Shown piece after piece: positions 35,901-43,139 of a stretch of 64,000 bases of DNA. The stretch covers positions 31,514,882 to 31,578,881 of the forward strand of contig NC_079323.1 in NCBI RefSeq assembly GCF_029931775.1, in the 5' to 3' direction. Position 1 is the stretch's first letter. The number at the start of each line of letters is the position of its first letter. Both the position numbers and the translations under genes were made by a program. Below the pieces are notes generated by a model. It was not told the DNA's origin, ran no database searches, and saw only the letters and a program-made list of their open reading frames with translations. Origin of the DNA: Euleptes europaea (Eukaryota; Chordata; Lepidosauria; Squamata; Sphaerodactylidae).

Positions 35901-38900
35901 CTGCCCACCGGCCTCTACTCGCTAGTGTTCGGTCAGGGAGCTGAGAGTCGTAGAATGAAAGTTCCTGCCCATCAAATCAAGGTTTCTCTGAGCAGCGTCT
36001 GCTTAGCTTGACCTGGCAGTATCCCAGCCCTCTTCCCTAACTCACTTGTGCATCTTGGATGTTTAGGCTACAGAAACACTCCTGTTTTTAGTCTGTTTCT
36101 TAGGAGAGATGAGAGGAGCAGTCAAGAGTTAAATTAAAGAGGGAGTTACAGAGAAGCAACAGTGTAGAATGCGGCTTCACTCATAGCACATGCTCTGATC
36201 AATGGGAGGCAGTCTTTCACATAATACTACTAAAGTGTTATTTGAAAGATTATAGAGTTCTTGTTTCAGAGGAGCTTTTACCTGCACTGTATGGGTCATT
36301 TAATTCCCTTTTGCATTGTCATATTTCTAATGCTGTTAGGCTGCACTTTTAGTGTTACCCATCCTAAGCTTTGAACAACGGACTAGAAATTTAGTCAACC
36401 AGCTAAATAAATAATAATTAGCTGCACTGACGTACACAGTCCATGAATCCAGACCTGGCAGCGCTTCCTGCCAAAACAGGAAGGACAATGCAGTCCCAGT
36501 GCTGCACCACGGTTGGAAAGAAGCAGTGGTTAGAATACTTGCTCTGGAAACATAATTGCAGTGAAATATGCTCTGGCAAGTATCTGGAATGGGAGACTGC
36601 CAAGGAATACTAAGGGCAGAGGCAGGCAATGGCAAACCACCTCTGAACAGTCTCTTGTTTTGAAATCCCTGTGTGATCACCTTAAGTCAGCTGTGACTTG
36701 ATGTAAAAAAAAAATGAAATCATGAATGGAAATACCAAAAGCATACATTGATGGCAGTAGGAGCTATAGCTGTAAGCTTGATAGTGTTGCTGCAGGGGTC
36801 TGTGGCTGCAGCCCACAACAATAGTTTGAGTATCTCTCTAATTCTTATTGACTCTGTGCTCAGGTGGCAGAAAGACATCACTGTCTTGGACTGCAGAGAA
36901 AGTGTTTGCTTTCCTGGCTTCAGCACACACAAGAAACTCTCGCTAGGAAAACAGCTCAGGCTGAGAAGCTCTGTGCTTGCCTACTACTGAAAAGGTACTT
37001 GAGGAGCTGGATAAAGGTAAGCAAGAGAAAAAACGTAGATTTCTGAAGCAGCTCTTCTGTCTAAAACTGCCGATTCTGCCAAGGAATTCTGACCGGTGGG
37101 GCTAAGGAGCACCTCTGGGGCTAGCTTGTTTTCCTTACCCGTAGGCTAGGTGGGTGGGTAGATTGGCTGGCAGAGTGCCCAACATGATGATGACAATATT
37201 GGGCCATACATGATGATGACAACAATATTGGGCCATACTTATTCTTGGACTTTGGATGTATGGAACCTAGGGTGGGGTTAGGGGCTTGCAGGAGAGCACG
37301 GGTAACTGAAAACCCGAATGGCTGTCCTTGCCGTTATGATAAGCAGGACTCTGTTCCCCTCTCTTGCGTGGGGCCTGGGAGCAGAGCATAAGTATGCAGG
37401 TGTCCCAACCTGACTTCCAGGGTGCTTGGATACATGTGCAGCCTGCCTACCTTGCCCTTCCCACAGCAATGAAAGCAGCAGGATCATGCCCTTTCCAAAA
37501 AAGGGGGGGGGAACCCTGAAAGCTGAGACTGGATGCTGAATTTTATTCAGTGGAGAAGGCTGTGCTTGTGTGAAATAACAGAATTCACGTAGCCATCACC
37601 AACAACGTGTCTCTCTGGCTGTTCTGTTCCTTATGTATTGATTCTTTGGTTTATTTTCTTCTGAATTTGCCCTCTCACCTCTGTTGTTTTGCATCCCCCC
37701 CCCCCATGCTATTGTATGCGTTGGTGAAATTCTCTTTTTCTTGGATCTGCTTCCCAGTACAAGGATTATGCATCTGCTTTGGAAGAAAATGCAAACAAAT
37801 TCCACGAGACGTCACTTAAGAAGACCGTCTTTGGGGCTTGGTTAGATATGTTTAATAAAGAGAAGCATGCACTGTGGGAGAAACAAAAGATAGCAGACCA
37901 ATACAATGACAGGTGATTATATATTTCATATGTAGTTTTTGCTCCAGTCTGGGCCTCAGTGGTTTCCCAGGGTCTCCGCCTGGCACATGCCACCCACCTG
38001 GCTTTCCTAACACCTGGAGGAGGCTTTTCTCTCTCTCTGTTTAACCGCTGCACCACCTGGCAGTCATAGGAATTGCCCACTGAGAGGACCAGGGCTCTCA
38101 GCTTCCTCTCCCAGTTCTGAGGTCTCGCTTTTGCATTTCCCACTATCCAGCATCAGGTTACCACAGGGACAACTTACTACCTTGTGCACCACTGGGAGTA
38201 GCCACTCGCCAATTGACTACCCCCACTTCCTGGCACTCCTTTTTCAAATAGTATGCCTGGAACAGTGGAGGTCTAATGTAGACCAGAGAACTGCTACCAG
38301 CATTAAAAGTAAGAAAGCCAGCATGGTGTAGTGGTTAAAGTGCTGGACAAGGATCTGAGTAAACCCAGGTTCAAATCTCCACTCAAGCCATAGAAGCTCG
38401 CTGGGTGACCTTGGGCCAGACACGCACTCTCAGCCTAACCTACCTCAGAGTTGTGAGGATGGAAGCGAGGAGAAGAGAATGGTATAAGCTGCTTTGAGTC
38501 CCCACTGGGGAGAAAGGCAGGATATAAATAAATTAAACAAAAAAAAGTAGACAAACAGAATGTCCACATGCATACTCTTAGCCACAGATTGAGATAGGGA
38601 TCCAAAAGTAAAGGGCAAAATGCAGTTTCTATAGGGTTCCCCTTACCTTGAAGCTTCTGCTCAGGTGTGCAGATCGGCACCTTGCAATGGCTGTCTCCTT
38701 CAGACCTCAGGTAAGAGTTCTGTCTGCCTCGATGGAATCAGCACAAAAGAGCCCCTCATGCCCAGGAGTTTTACCATCTCTTATTCTCTTCCCTCTGACA
38801 GGCTAGGCCTAGTCAGGTCAAAGCCGCTTTTGCTGACGTCTCCAAGAAAATTTTCCTAAAGTTTTTCTAGCACCTCAACTCCTCCAAATCTCTGGTCCCC

Positions 38901-39734
38901 GCTAGATATCACCTGTTGATCTGGAGAGGTGTGTGTCTGTATGACTTGACCATCTCATCATGTCCAACAGGCCTACTATTTGCATATTTAAAGGCTTGGC
39001 AGGTGAAGCTGGTGAGCAATCGACTCCCCCCCCCCTTACTCTGCCAAAAGAGAGGACTTTTTTAAAACTCGAGGTGAAACTTGCACTCAGTTCAGGTCTC
39101 CAAAGAAAAATGCATTTCTCCACACATTGTCTACCCAAGGATTAGATGAAGAACAATTTTTAAAAAATGCATTTCTGGCAAAGCTGTTGCTTTTGTGAAT
39201 GAGAGTCTTGTCTGTCAGTGTGCCAACCAGGGATAACTGCTGAAGCCTTCTTCTGTGTGGGTGTACAGGTGCCTAGGAAAAGGAGGGAGGTACAGTGCCG
39301 ATAAAAGGGGTCAGAGGACAGGGATTGCAATGGATTAGGAATTAAAGCCCAGGGGAATTTTGGCAATTCTGTTGTCATAGATGTGGGGCTATTTCCTGGA
39401 GTCACACAACAGCATTTTGTTTGTTATTTCTATCATTAGAAGTCCTTGGCCTGATGATAAAATCATGCTGCTATACCTTCTCTCTGGCCCTAGGGGTTCG
39501 GGGCAACATGGAAAAGTCTGTATCGCATTTGAACATCTGTTCTAATTTCAGCATGTGGAATTGTTTGCCTCCTTCCCCCTCCCACCAAATATTTGATACA
39601 GGAGAATAATACTGATTGCATTCAAGGCCTGGAAACAGTTCCCAATGTTGATGAAAGAGGAAAGGGAGAAAGAAGAAAGACTGCAACTGTTAAGGAAGAG
39701 AGTCGCTGAAATTCTTCCAGACTTCCTCACATAA
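19166..39734 (+). CDS. CCDC191: Coiled-coil domain-containing protein 191 (complete, 17 coding exons)
   Basis: Seventeen exons with AG/GT boundaries keep phase across all 16 junctions and total 2727 bp, giving 908 residues against about 936 in human as I recall. The start ATG at 19166 lies in a CpG-rich promoter and gives MAVMGPRPGLYRWRRLTQPR. The N-terminal third (exons 3-5) is acidic. Exons 6, 7 and 12-14 are Lys/Arg/Glu-rich coiled coil. The protein also carries scattered Phe/Leu-Trp repeats of the Sfi1 type: RLQKYFSAWYK (exon 8), ILSRYFAEWQCW (exon 9), KCLLSWLQHTQ and RYLRSWIK (exon 15), TVFGAWLDMF (exon 16) and IAFKAWKQF (exon 17). Such repeats bind centrin in Sfi1; a centrosomal or ciliary role here is inference. 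The protein ends ILPDFLT. It is divergent with QTRT2 and convergent with ZDHHC23. Confidence 0.96.
19320..20095 (-). repeat. Sauria-type SINE interrupted by a Penelope-like element
   Basis: The SINE tail (TTTTATCCTCACAACAACCT) is at 19320-19420. Its head (TGGCAGAGTGGTGATTTGAA, CCAGATGCTAGTCTG) resumes at 19967-20095. The break coincides with the duplicated CTTGTGAGGTAG. Confidence 0.85.
19421..19966. mobile_element. Penelope-like element, inverted unit, in CCDC191 intron 1
   Basis: A short minus-oriented tail (19421 to about 19543) meets a plus-oriented copy to 19966. The element is flanked by an exact 12-bp duplication CTTGTGAGGTAG (19409-19420 and 19967-19978). The distal tail GTTAGTCTTTAAGGTGCTAC occurs twice at the right end. 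Confidence 0.8.
20258..20560 (+). repeat. tRNA-derived SINE, family A (near full length)
   Basis: It opens GAGAGCCAGCGTGGTGTAGT with box A-like GTGGTTAAGAGTGG and ends AAAAACCAACTCCTCTTCTT. It contains two related halves (AACCGGGTTTGCTTCCC and GATCTGGATTTGTTTCTCC). Confidence 0.9.
20731..20820 (+). pseudogene. Decayed copy of CCDC191 exon 1 in intron 1
   Basis: It shares GTTATGGGACCTCG, then TCTCACTCAGC, then TTCTGCC with exon 1 (19166-19260) in the same order and nearly the same spacing. It keeps a readable MGPRHKQYSWQHLTQLEL followed by a stop, beside exon 1 MGPRPGLYRWRRLTQPRP. A donor-like GCAG/GTAGGA is at the matching place. It is probably non-functional; it could instead be a shared repeat. 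Confidence 0.55.
20946..20984 (+). CDS. CCDC191: CCDC191 exon 2 (39 bp)
   Basis: The 13-codon exon PKFNADSVEHWIK lies between TTCTAG and GTAAGA, phase 0 on both sides. It matches the human segment ending VKHWVDK. Confidence 0.92.
21255..21400 (-). repeat. tRNA-derived SINE, family C fragment
   Basis: It resembles the copy at 42250-42450 (TTAAACCTGGGACCTGATGCATG beside TTAAACCTGGGACCTTCTGCATG). It lies just upstream of CCDC191 exon 3. Confidence 0.65.
21449..21587 (+). CDS. CCDC191: CCDC191 exon 3
   Basis: It begins VEQASEFAVSEVFSLKKKPY after CCTAGCAG and ends EHDEAYAE plus one base at GTATTT. The human counterpart has VEQASQHAVSDV and DHDEAYTEAQEL. Confidence 0.94.
22360..22890 (-). repeat. 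Sauria-type SINE with an inserted repeat
   Basis: Tail sequence (TTTTATCCTCAAAACTACAA) is at 22360-22496 and head sequence (GCAGAATAGGGATTCAAACC, CCACACTGGC) at 22823-22890. They are separated by an unrelated repeat at about 22497-22822. Confidence 0.65.
22497..22822 (+). repeat. Interspersed repeat with GCCATGCTGGATCAGACC motif
   Basis: It shares AAGAAAAGCCATGCTGGATC, GTTCACACAGTGGCCAACCA and CTCTAGGAAGCCCACAA with reverse copies at 31706-31825 and 47975-48085. It is likely a LINE 3' region or SINE; the family was not resolved. Confidence 0.6.
22975..23121 (+). CDS. CCDC191: CCDC191 exon 4
   Basis: It begins AQELLSDWMNSKLKMELASD, acidic and conserved, and ends QKYDKFD. The acceptor is AAATAG and the donor GTGAGA, phase 1 on both sides. 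Confidence 0.94.
23130..23740. other. CCDC191 intron 4 DNA
   Basis: A palindromic repeat scrap (CATGTTTACTCAGAAGTAAT...GTGGGACTTACG, 23168-23216) is the only recognisable element; the rest is A/T-rich. Confidence 0.5.
23747..23925 (+). CDS. CCDC191: CCDC191 exon 5
   Basis: It encodes VQDFLQHLLQSEVVNSGILE and ends DPRITMELRHKQ. The donor GTGGAG is weak but in the conserved position. Confidence 0.94.
23963..23998 (+). repeat. (CTTG)n microsatellite
   Basis: About nine tandem CTTG units lie 40 bp downstream of the CCDC191 exon 5 donor. Confidence 0.95.
24619..24842 (+). CDS. CCDC191: CCDC191 exon 6
   Basis: It follows TTTTTCAG and begins VKENRLRHQKALELAKQEKA, then a Lys/Glu-rich coiled coil. 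It ends two bases into the Met codon after QQAREM. The donor is GTAAGC. Confidence 0.94.
25170..25435. mobile_element. hAT-like MITE (TAGGGTTGCC ends)
   Basis: It has inverted ends TAGGGTTGCC and GGCAACCCTA, with an exact 8-bp duplication CTCAGGGA at 25162-25169 and 25436-25443. The interior contains a hairpin GCCCGCCGACCATCAGCTGG with its inverse and high CpG. Confidence 0.88.
25742..25907. repeat. 166-bp near-perfect palindrome
   Basis: Two 83-bp arms meet with no spacer at GGCATGCC (centre between 25824 and 25825). Only the pair 25760/25889 mismatches. Confidence 0.97.
25746..25937. mobile_element. Penelope-like palindromic insertion
   Basis: It consists of two copies of one tail (AACGTCAGGAAAGAAAATTC, CAAGACCACGGTTACACAGC) in head-on inverted order. 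It is bounded by TGTTTACCTGGT at 25734-25745 and 25938-25949 (exact 12 bp). It lies in CCDC191 intron 6. Confidence 0.75.
26388..26550 (+). CDS. CCDC191: CCDC191 exon 7
   Basis: It follows TTTTTTCAG. It encodes ERKRHKLKKIQRLVESGLPP and ends LLGKIDTANHK. The donor is GTGACC. Confidence 0.92.
27218..27408 (+). CDS. CCDC191: CCDC191 exon 8
   Basis: It begins RLQKYFSAWYKLILDLKIKL, an Sfi1-like aromatic-Trp repeat, and continues LKALRAWRDYAWSQKMEQET. The acceptor is CTTGTAG and the donor GTAGCA. Confidence 0.94.
28170..28410 (+). CDS. CCDC191: CCDC191 exon 9
   Basis: It follows TTTTCCAG. It encodes NKQLATEFNRKCILSRYFAE and then WQCWSQMEIEKRELQLKKEE, one of the best conserved parts of the protein. 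The donor is GTAAAT, phase 0. Confidence 0.94.
28774..29020. mobile_element. hAT-like MITE (TAGGGTTGCC family)
   Basis: It shares the interior (CATTTTCTCCGGAGGAACTG, CCTGGAGGTTGGCATCCCTA reversed) with copies at 33762 and 59793. The flanks GGTGCATG and GGTGCACA agree at 6 of 8. Confidence 0.75.
29686..30170 (+). CDS. CCDC191: CCDC191 exon 10 (largest)
   Basis: The 485-bp exon holds a Pro-rich linker (IPPPKPKWAWQV) and the conserved block FEHRHAFQQRLIEEQRRQLQ with EQQELIHELQ. It ends two bases into an Arg codon at GTACAG. Confidence 0.95.
30506..30815 (+). repeat. tRNA-derived SINE, family B (full length)
   Basis: It starts GAGCCCCGTGGCGCAGAGTG with box A-like TGGTAAGC and box B-like GAGTTCGATCC. 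It ends TTGCACAGGGGACCTTTACT. It is in CCDC191 intron 10. Confidence 0.9.
31635..31825 (-). repeat. Sauria-type SINE fragment joined to GGATCAGACC repeat
   Basis: 31635-31705 is SINE tail (TTTTATCCTCACAACAAGCC). 31706-31825 is the reverse of the repeat described at 22497 (GGCCTTGGTCTGATCCAGTA). Confidence 0.65.
31924..32369. mobile_element. Possible MITE with AGCCCATTCCTAAG ends
   Basis: The left end AGCCCATTCCTAAG and right end CTCAGGAATGGGCT are near inverse. The GC-rich interior carries no recognised protein. The target duplication is unclear. Confidence 0.4.
32534..32610 (+). CDS. CCDC191: CCDC191 exon 11 (77 bp)
   Basis: It follows CTTTCAG. It reads SENHQLAAKNQKNLKVPSSA and ends HPLLK; human has PPHPLLTAMEERAIQ across this junction. 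Confidence 0.9.
33762..33963. mobile_element. hAT-like MITE (TAGGGTTGCC ends)
   Basis: The ends are TAGGGTTGCC and GGCAACTCTA. The flanks GGTCCTGC (33754-33761) and GGTTCTGC (33964-33971) match 7 of 8. The interior CAACTGATCTCCAGCCAATA is shared with two other copies. Confidence 0.85.
34164..34246 (+). CDS. CCDC191: CCDC191 exon 12 (83 bp)
   Basis: It begins AMEERAIQRAERRKELEEAK after CTGTAG, nearly identical to human MEERAIQRAERR. The donor is GTGAGT. Confidence 0.94.
34805..34906 (+). CDS. CCDC191: CCDC191 exon 13 (102 bp)
   Basis: The charged coiled coil AQLKAEEEERQRQEAAEKEA ends LQKM at GTGAAC. The acceptor TTTCAAG is plain but phase 0 on both sides fits. Confidence 0.92.
35489..35578. 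repeat. Perfect 42-bp-arm palindrome (MITE-like)
   Basis: The arms at 35489-35530 and 35537-35578 are exact inverses around a 6-bp loop CAGTTC. They start ACAGTGCATTCCTAAGGAGA. Similar CAGTGCATTCCTAAG ends suggest a miniature DNA transposon. It is in CCDC191 intron 13. Confidence 0.92.
35719..35862 (+). CDS. CCDC191: CCDC191 exon 14
   Basis: It encodes KELEKQKRLERDQQLLSKAK then NRGLEPWKKLMEQTQQNAV, matching human YRGLEPWKKLLEQS. The acceptor is TCGCAG and the donor GTAAGT. Confidence 0.95.
36560..36712 (+). repeat. 5S-rRNA-like SINE 3' part
   Basis: AGTATCTGGAATGGGAGACT (5S-like) is followed by GGCAATGGCAAACCACCTCT and CAGCTGTGACTTGATG. It lies just upstream of CCDC191 exon 15. Confidence 0.75.
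36864..37016 (+). CDS. CCDC191: CCDC191 exon 15
   Basis: It carries two Leu-Trp repeats: KCLLSWLQHTQETLARK and LLLKRYLRSWIK. It lies between GCTCAG and GTAAGC, phase 0. Confidence 0.94.
37758..37912 (+). CDS. CCDC191: CCDC191 exon 16
   Basis: It follows TTCCCAG. It encodes YKDYASALEENANKFHETSL and KTVFGAWLDMFNKEKHALWE. The donor is GTGATT after two bases of an Arg codon. Confidence 0.93.
38312..38546 (+). repeat. Sauria-type tRNA SINE (full length)
   Basis: It starts GCCAGCATGGTGTAGTGGTT, has CAGGTTCAAATCTCC (box B-like) and the CCTAACCTACCTCAGAGTTG core. It ends GGCAGGATATAAATAAAT. Confidence 0.9.
39602..39734 (+). CDS. CCDC191: CCDC191 exon 17 (terminal coding part)
   Basis: It follows ATACAG and begins RIILIAFKAWKQFPMLMKEE. 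It ends KRVAEILPDFLT followed by TAA at 39732-39734. The 3' UTR continues to about 40425. Confidence 0.94.
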
Positions 39735-40425
39735 CAGAGGGAGTTCCATGCCCTCAGGGCATCTCAAATTGGATGAGAACAAAGGTCATGTGCATCATGC
39801 TTTTCTCTGGTGGAGAACAAATCCATGGAGATGTTCCAGGAAATGCCAGGCCTCTGTGCCTCTCGTCTCTCTCCACTGCGGCAACATCTTTGCTTCCCTG
39901 GGGAAATGTCATATTGAACTTCCAGCAATCAAAACTACATTGTCACAGTTTCAGCCTATCTGCAATGGTGGTCTACTTCCTACACACAAATGTGAACCTG
40001 CTATCACACCCTTTACACACACACGCAACTGTAACAAGCATCTCCTCGGTGGTGTTATCGCGCACAGCGAGAGTAAGGGTGTGAATGCCAGTCCTAGAAA
40101 CGGTCCATCCGAAGGGAGGAGGCACAGTTGGGCTCGCATCATGGTTAGAATATTCACCCTTCTGTTCCCCAATGGGAAGTAGAGTCCATATTGCTGTATG
40201 TGTGTACCAGGGAAGCTTACACCAAGTGAACTGACAGTAAGGCTGAGACAAGTTGTATCCTATCTGTTGTGATAACTGCATTCCTCTGGCTTTAAGGCTG
40301 CCACCTTGAGAAGTTACTTGCCTGAAGCTGAGCCTTCCCTGGTTGCGGGCCTTCTACTTGCACTGTCTTTAGTCTGGGTTTGACTTTCCATAGCTGGATC
40401 TGCAATAAAGTTCCCGATTACACGC
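39735..40425 (+). other. CCDC191: CCDC191 3' untranslated region
   Basis: Unique sequence follows the stop codon, with AATAAA at 40404-40409. The cleavage point is inferred at about 15-25 bases beyond it. No repeat is recognised inside. Confidence 0.7.
40404..40409 (+). terminator. CCDC191: CCDC191 poly(A) signal AATAAA
   Basis: A canonical AATAAA lies about 670 bp after the stop codon, on the gene's strand, in non-repeat sequence. Confidence 0.7.
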
Positions 40426-40861
40426 ACAAGCATCTTTCATAGCCTTTGCATTGTAAGAAATTCAGGGAATGCAAAATACTTTTTTAAAATGCTGACGGAT
40501 CATTCATCATGGTTGTTGGCCATTTAATAGTGTGTGGGGGGGGAGGTTCCCATAAGTGTAGAGAATGGTGGACCATGGCTGGCTGGCTCTGGCCTCGGTC
40601 TGCTGTGGCGGCACAACCTTGTGCCTTTCAAAGGCTCGCCCACATGATGAGCAAGAGGCACTGCAAGATCGCACGAGGCTGTTGTCTCTCTTCAGCGCTT
40701 CTGATGCTCAGAAAAAAAAATCTTGAAACTAGAATTCCCCCCTCCCATCAAAATGCCATTGACTACATCCGTGTTGAGAAACCACTTGAAGAACTCTTGG
40801 TGGTAATGTTGGAGGCGGCCTGCGTTAGCTTCAAATTTAACCCACTGATCAAATGTCCTTT

Positions 40862-41155
40862 GATCAGTGTGGTGTAGTGGTTAAGAGTGGTAGTTTGGAG
40901 CGGTGGAGTCTGATCTGGAGAACTAGGTTTGATTCCCCACTCCATATGAGTGGCAGAGGCTCAGCTGGTGAACTGGGTTTGTGTCCCCACTCCTACACAC
41001 AGAGCCAGCTGGGTGACCTTGGGCTAGTGTCACTCTCACCTACCTCACAGGGTGTCTATTGTGGGGAAGGGAAGGTTATTGTAAGCCAGTTTGATTCTCC
41101 CTTAAGTGGTAGAGAAAGTCAGCATATAAAAACCAACTCTTCTTCTTCTGTCCAG
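40862..41155 (+). repeat. tRNA-derived SINE, family A
   Basis: GTGTGGTGTAGTGGTTAAGA at the head and AAAAACCAACTCTTCTTCTT at the tail, the same layout as 20258-20560. Confidence 0.9.
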
Positions 41156-41159
41156 TTTT

Positions 41160-42245
41160 ATGCTTTAGCCCAAGGAAGTCATTAAGTGGGTTGTGCCTAT
41201 TAATGATCCTCAAGGACAGGTCTATATAGGTCCAGCAACGGGAGGGAACAGTGCCTGCTTGAGGCCTCGCGCAGCTAGATCACTCCCACCAACTGTGTAA
41301 TTCACTGTATATGGAGATACATGTTCATAAATTCTCTAACAGGCTTTTATTAGCATAAAATCTCCAAGAGGTCGCTTTCTGCCTTCAAGTCTTGTTAGTC
41401 CCTTAGGCTACACCGTGTCCAAGGCCTGGTGGGAAAGCAAAACTGTCAGGAGGAGGTCAGTTTCTCATTTTCCTTTCAATCATTTTGCTTTGATGACCTT
41501 AGGCTAAGAAAATTGCATGCTGTGCCCAAATAATGACCTTTCCTTTTAAAATAGGTATCTAGTTACGAACCGGTGTCAAGCTGCTGTTGTTTTTGACCTT
41601 TTGTTTGCTGCTTATCAGTAGACATAGTAACGGTAATTGCGTGAAATAGCAGAACACTAGCCAGCGTGTCTCATTCACGGATCATATAACAGGCCTTGGA
41701 AAACAAAGGGATTTGCCAGGTGTCCAAAGATATCTTTTCCAACAGATGCTTGGGTATTCTTGACAGTATCAAAATGGCATCCTCTGGCCCTCTTCTAGAT
41801 ATGGGAAATCTCTTCCCCAAGTTATGCATCACACTTCTTTCCACACAGCTTCAGAGATCTGACTCCTTGTCATACATTTTGCTGAGTACAGAAAGCTGTA
41901 CAGGTACTTATGATTCCTTACCTGCTTTCTCGACCATGTTATCAGACCTTTAGTAACTCCTTATAGAACAAATGGCCCATCAGCAAAAATGTATGCAATA
42001 AGAGGTTTAAATAAAATATGCCCTACAGCCCCTATGCCTGTCTCAAGCACCTTGAGACCTGAAAACGAATAGTCACAACACCATCAATCCCTCTCACAGG
42101 CATCAAAGGGAGGATCTCACCCCATGTGGTTTTTTCCCCTCATCCTATTGCTACAGTGACTGAGGAGGGTGCACCTCACTGCATATCCTCTTTATTCACT
42201 GTTAAATCATCCAAGCACCTCAAAATACTGTGGGCTCTGCAGATT
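41160..42245. other. Spacer DNA between CCDC191 and ZDHHC23
   Basis: No gene or repeat family is recognised. It may include part of a longer ZDHHC23 or CCDC191 3' UTR, which cannot be judged from sequence. Confidence 0.45.
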
Positions 42246-42249
42246 TATG

Positions 42250-42450
42250 AACACGTGAAGCTGCCTTATACTGAATCAGACCATCAGAGTCAGTATTGTC
42301 TACTCTGACCAGCAGCGGCTCTCCAGGATCTCGGGCAGAGGTCTTTCACATCACCTACTTGCCGAGTCCCTTTAACTGGAGGTGCCAGGGATTAAACCTG
42401 GGACCTTCTGCATGCCAAGCAGAGGCTCTACCACTGAGCCACAGCCCCTT
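42250..42450 (-). repeat. tRNA-derived SINE, family C
   Basis: The minus strand reads GGGGCTGTGGCTCAGTGGTA (box A-like) and CCCAGGTTTAATCCCTGGC (box B-like). It ends CAGTATAAGGCAGCTTCACG. Confidence 0.85.
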
Positions 42451-42687
42451 CCGCCTCCTTTGACTTCCAGAACCACCTCCACTTCTTTCCTGCCCCTTCT
42501 GCCTTAGGCCCGCTTTCTCTTGGATCAACTGAGCCTTCAGGTTTGTGCCTGCAGTGCTCTCTCTCCACCCACCAACCCCATCTGCCGTCTCCGGAAACCT
42601 TATTTCTTATCTTCTTCCAGCCAATAGCAGACATGCTTCTGCACTTTGATCTTGTGAGGTTTTTCCACAGCGGTCCCTTTTTTCCTG

Positions 42688-43116
42688 AGAGCAATCCTGA
42701 AAGGGGGGGGGCGCGCGCGAATGGCCTTACTAGGTGGCGTGACCTCTGCACTGGTGTTAGTGCCACTTGCGCCATGCAAATGTGCACTAGCACAGCAGCA
42801 TGAACTGGGTGCTAACAAAGCCTCGGCAGCAACGTATCGCCAGCTCAGGGGCTCGCTCCACTGCCAAAGAGGGTGTTCCCAGGGGCAGGGCTGACTTCAG
42901 TCAGCTCCCTGAGCCTTTTTACCTTGGGAACACCCCTTTTTGCCGGCATGAACTTGTACCTGCAAAAATGGTGGTGCGGCCCTGTGGAACCGCATGGAGC
43001 AGTTTCACGGGGCTGCGGGGGGACACATTTTCAACTTGCTTCACCGGGTCAGCAAGATGCTCAGGAGACGGCACCATCCCTGGGCGCCCCACAACTACTC
43101 CCCTTAGGATTGCTCT
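42688..43116. mobile_element. Possible MITE with AGAGCAATCCT ends
   Basis: The left end AGAGCAATCCTGAAAGGGG and right end CCCCTTAGGATTGCTCT are near inverse. The GC-rich interior has no recognised protein. Confidence 0.4.
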
Positions 43117-43139
43117 GCCCGCTATCCTTTGACGTTAAA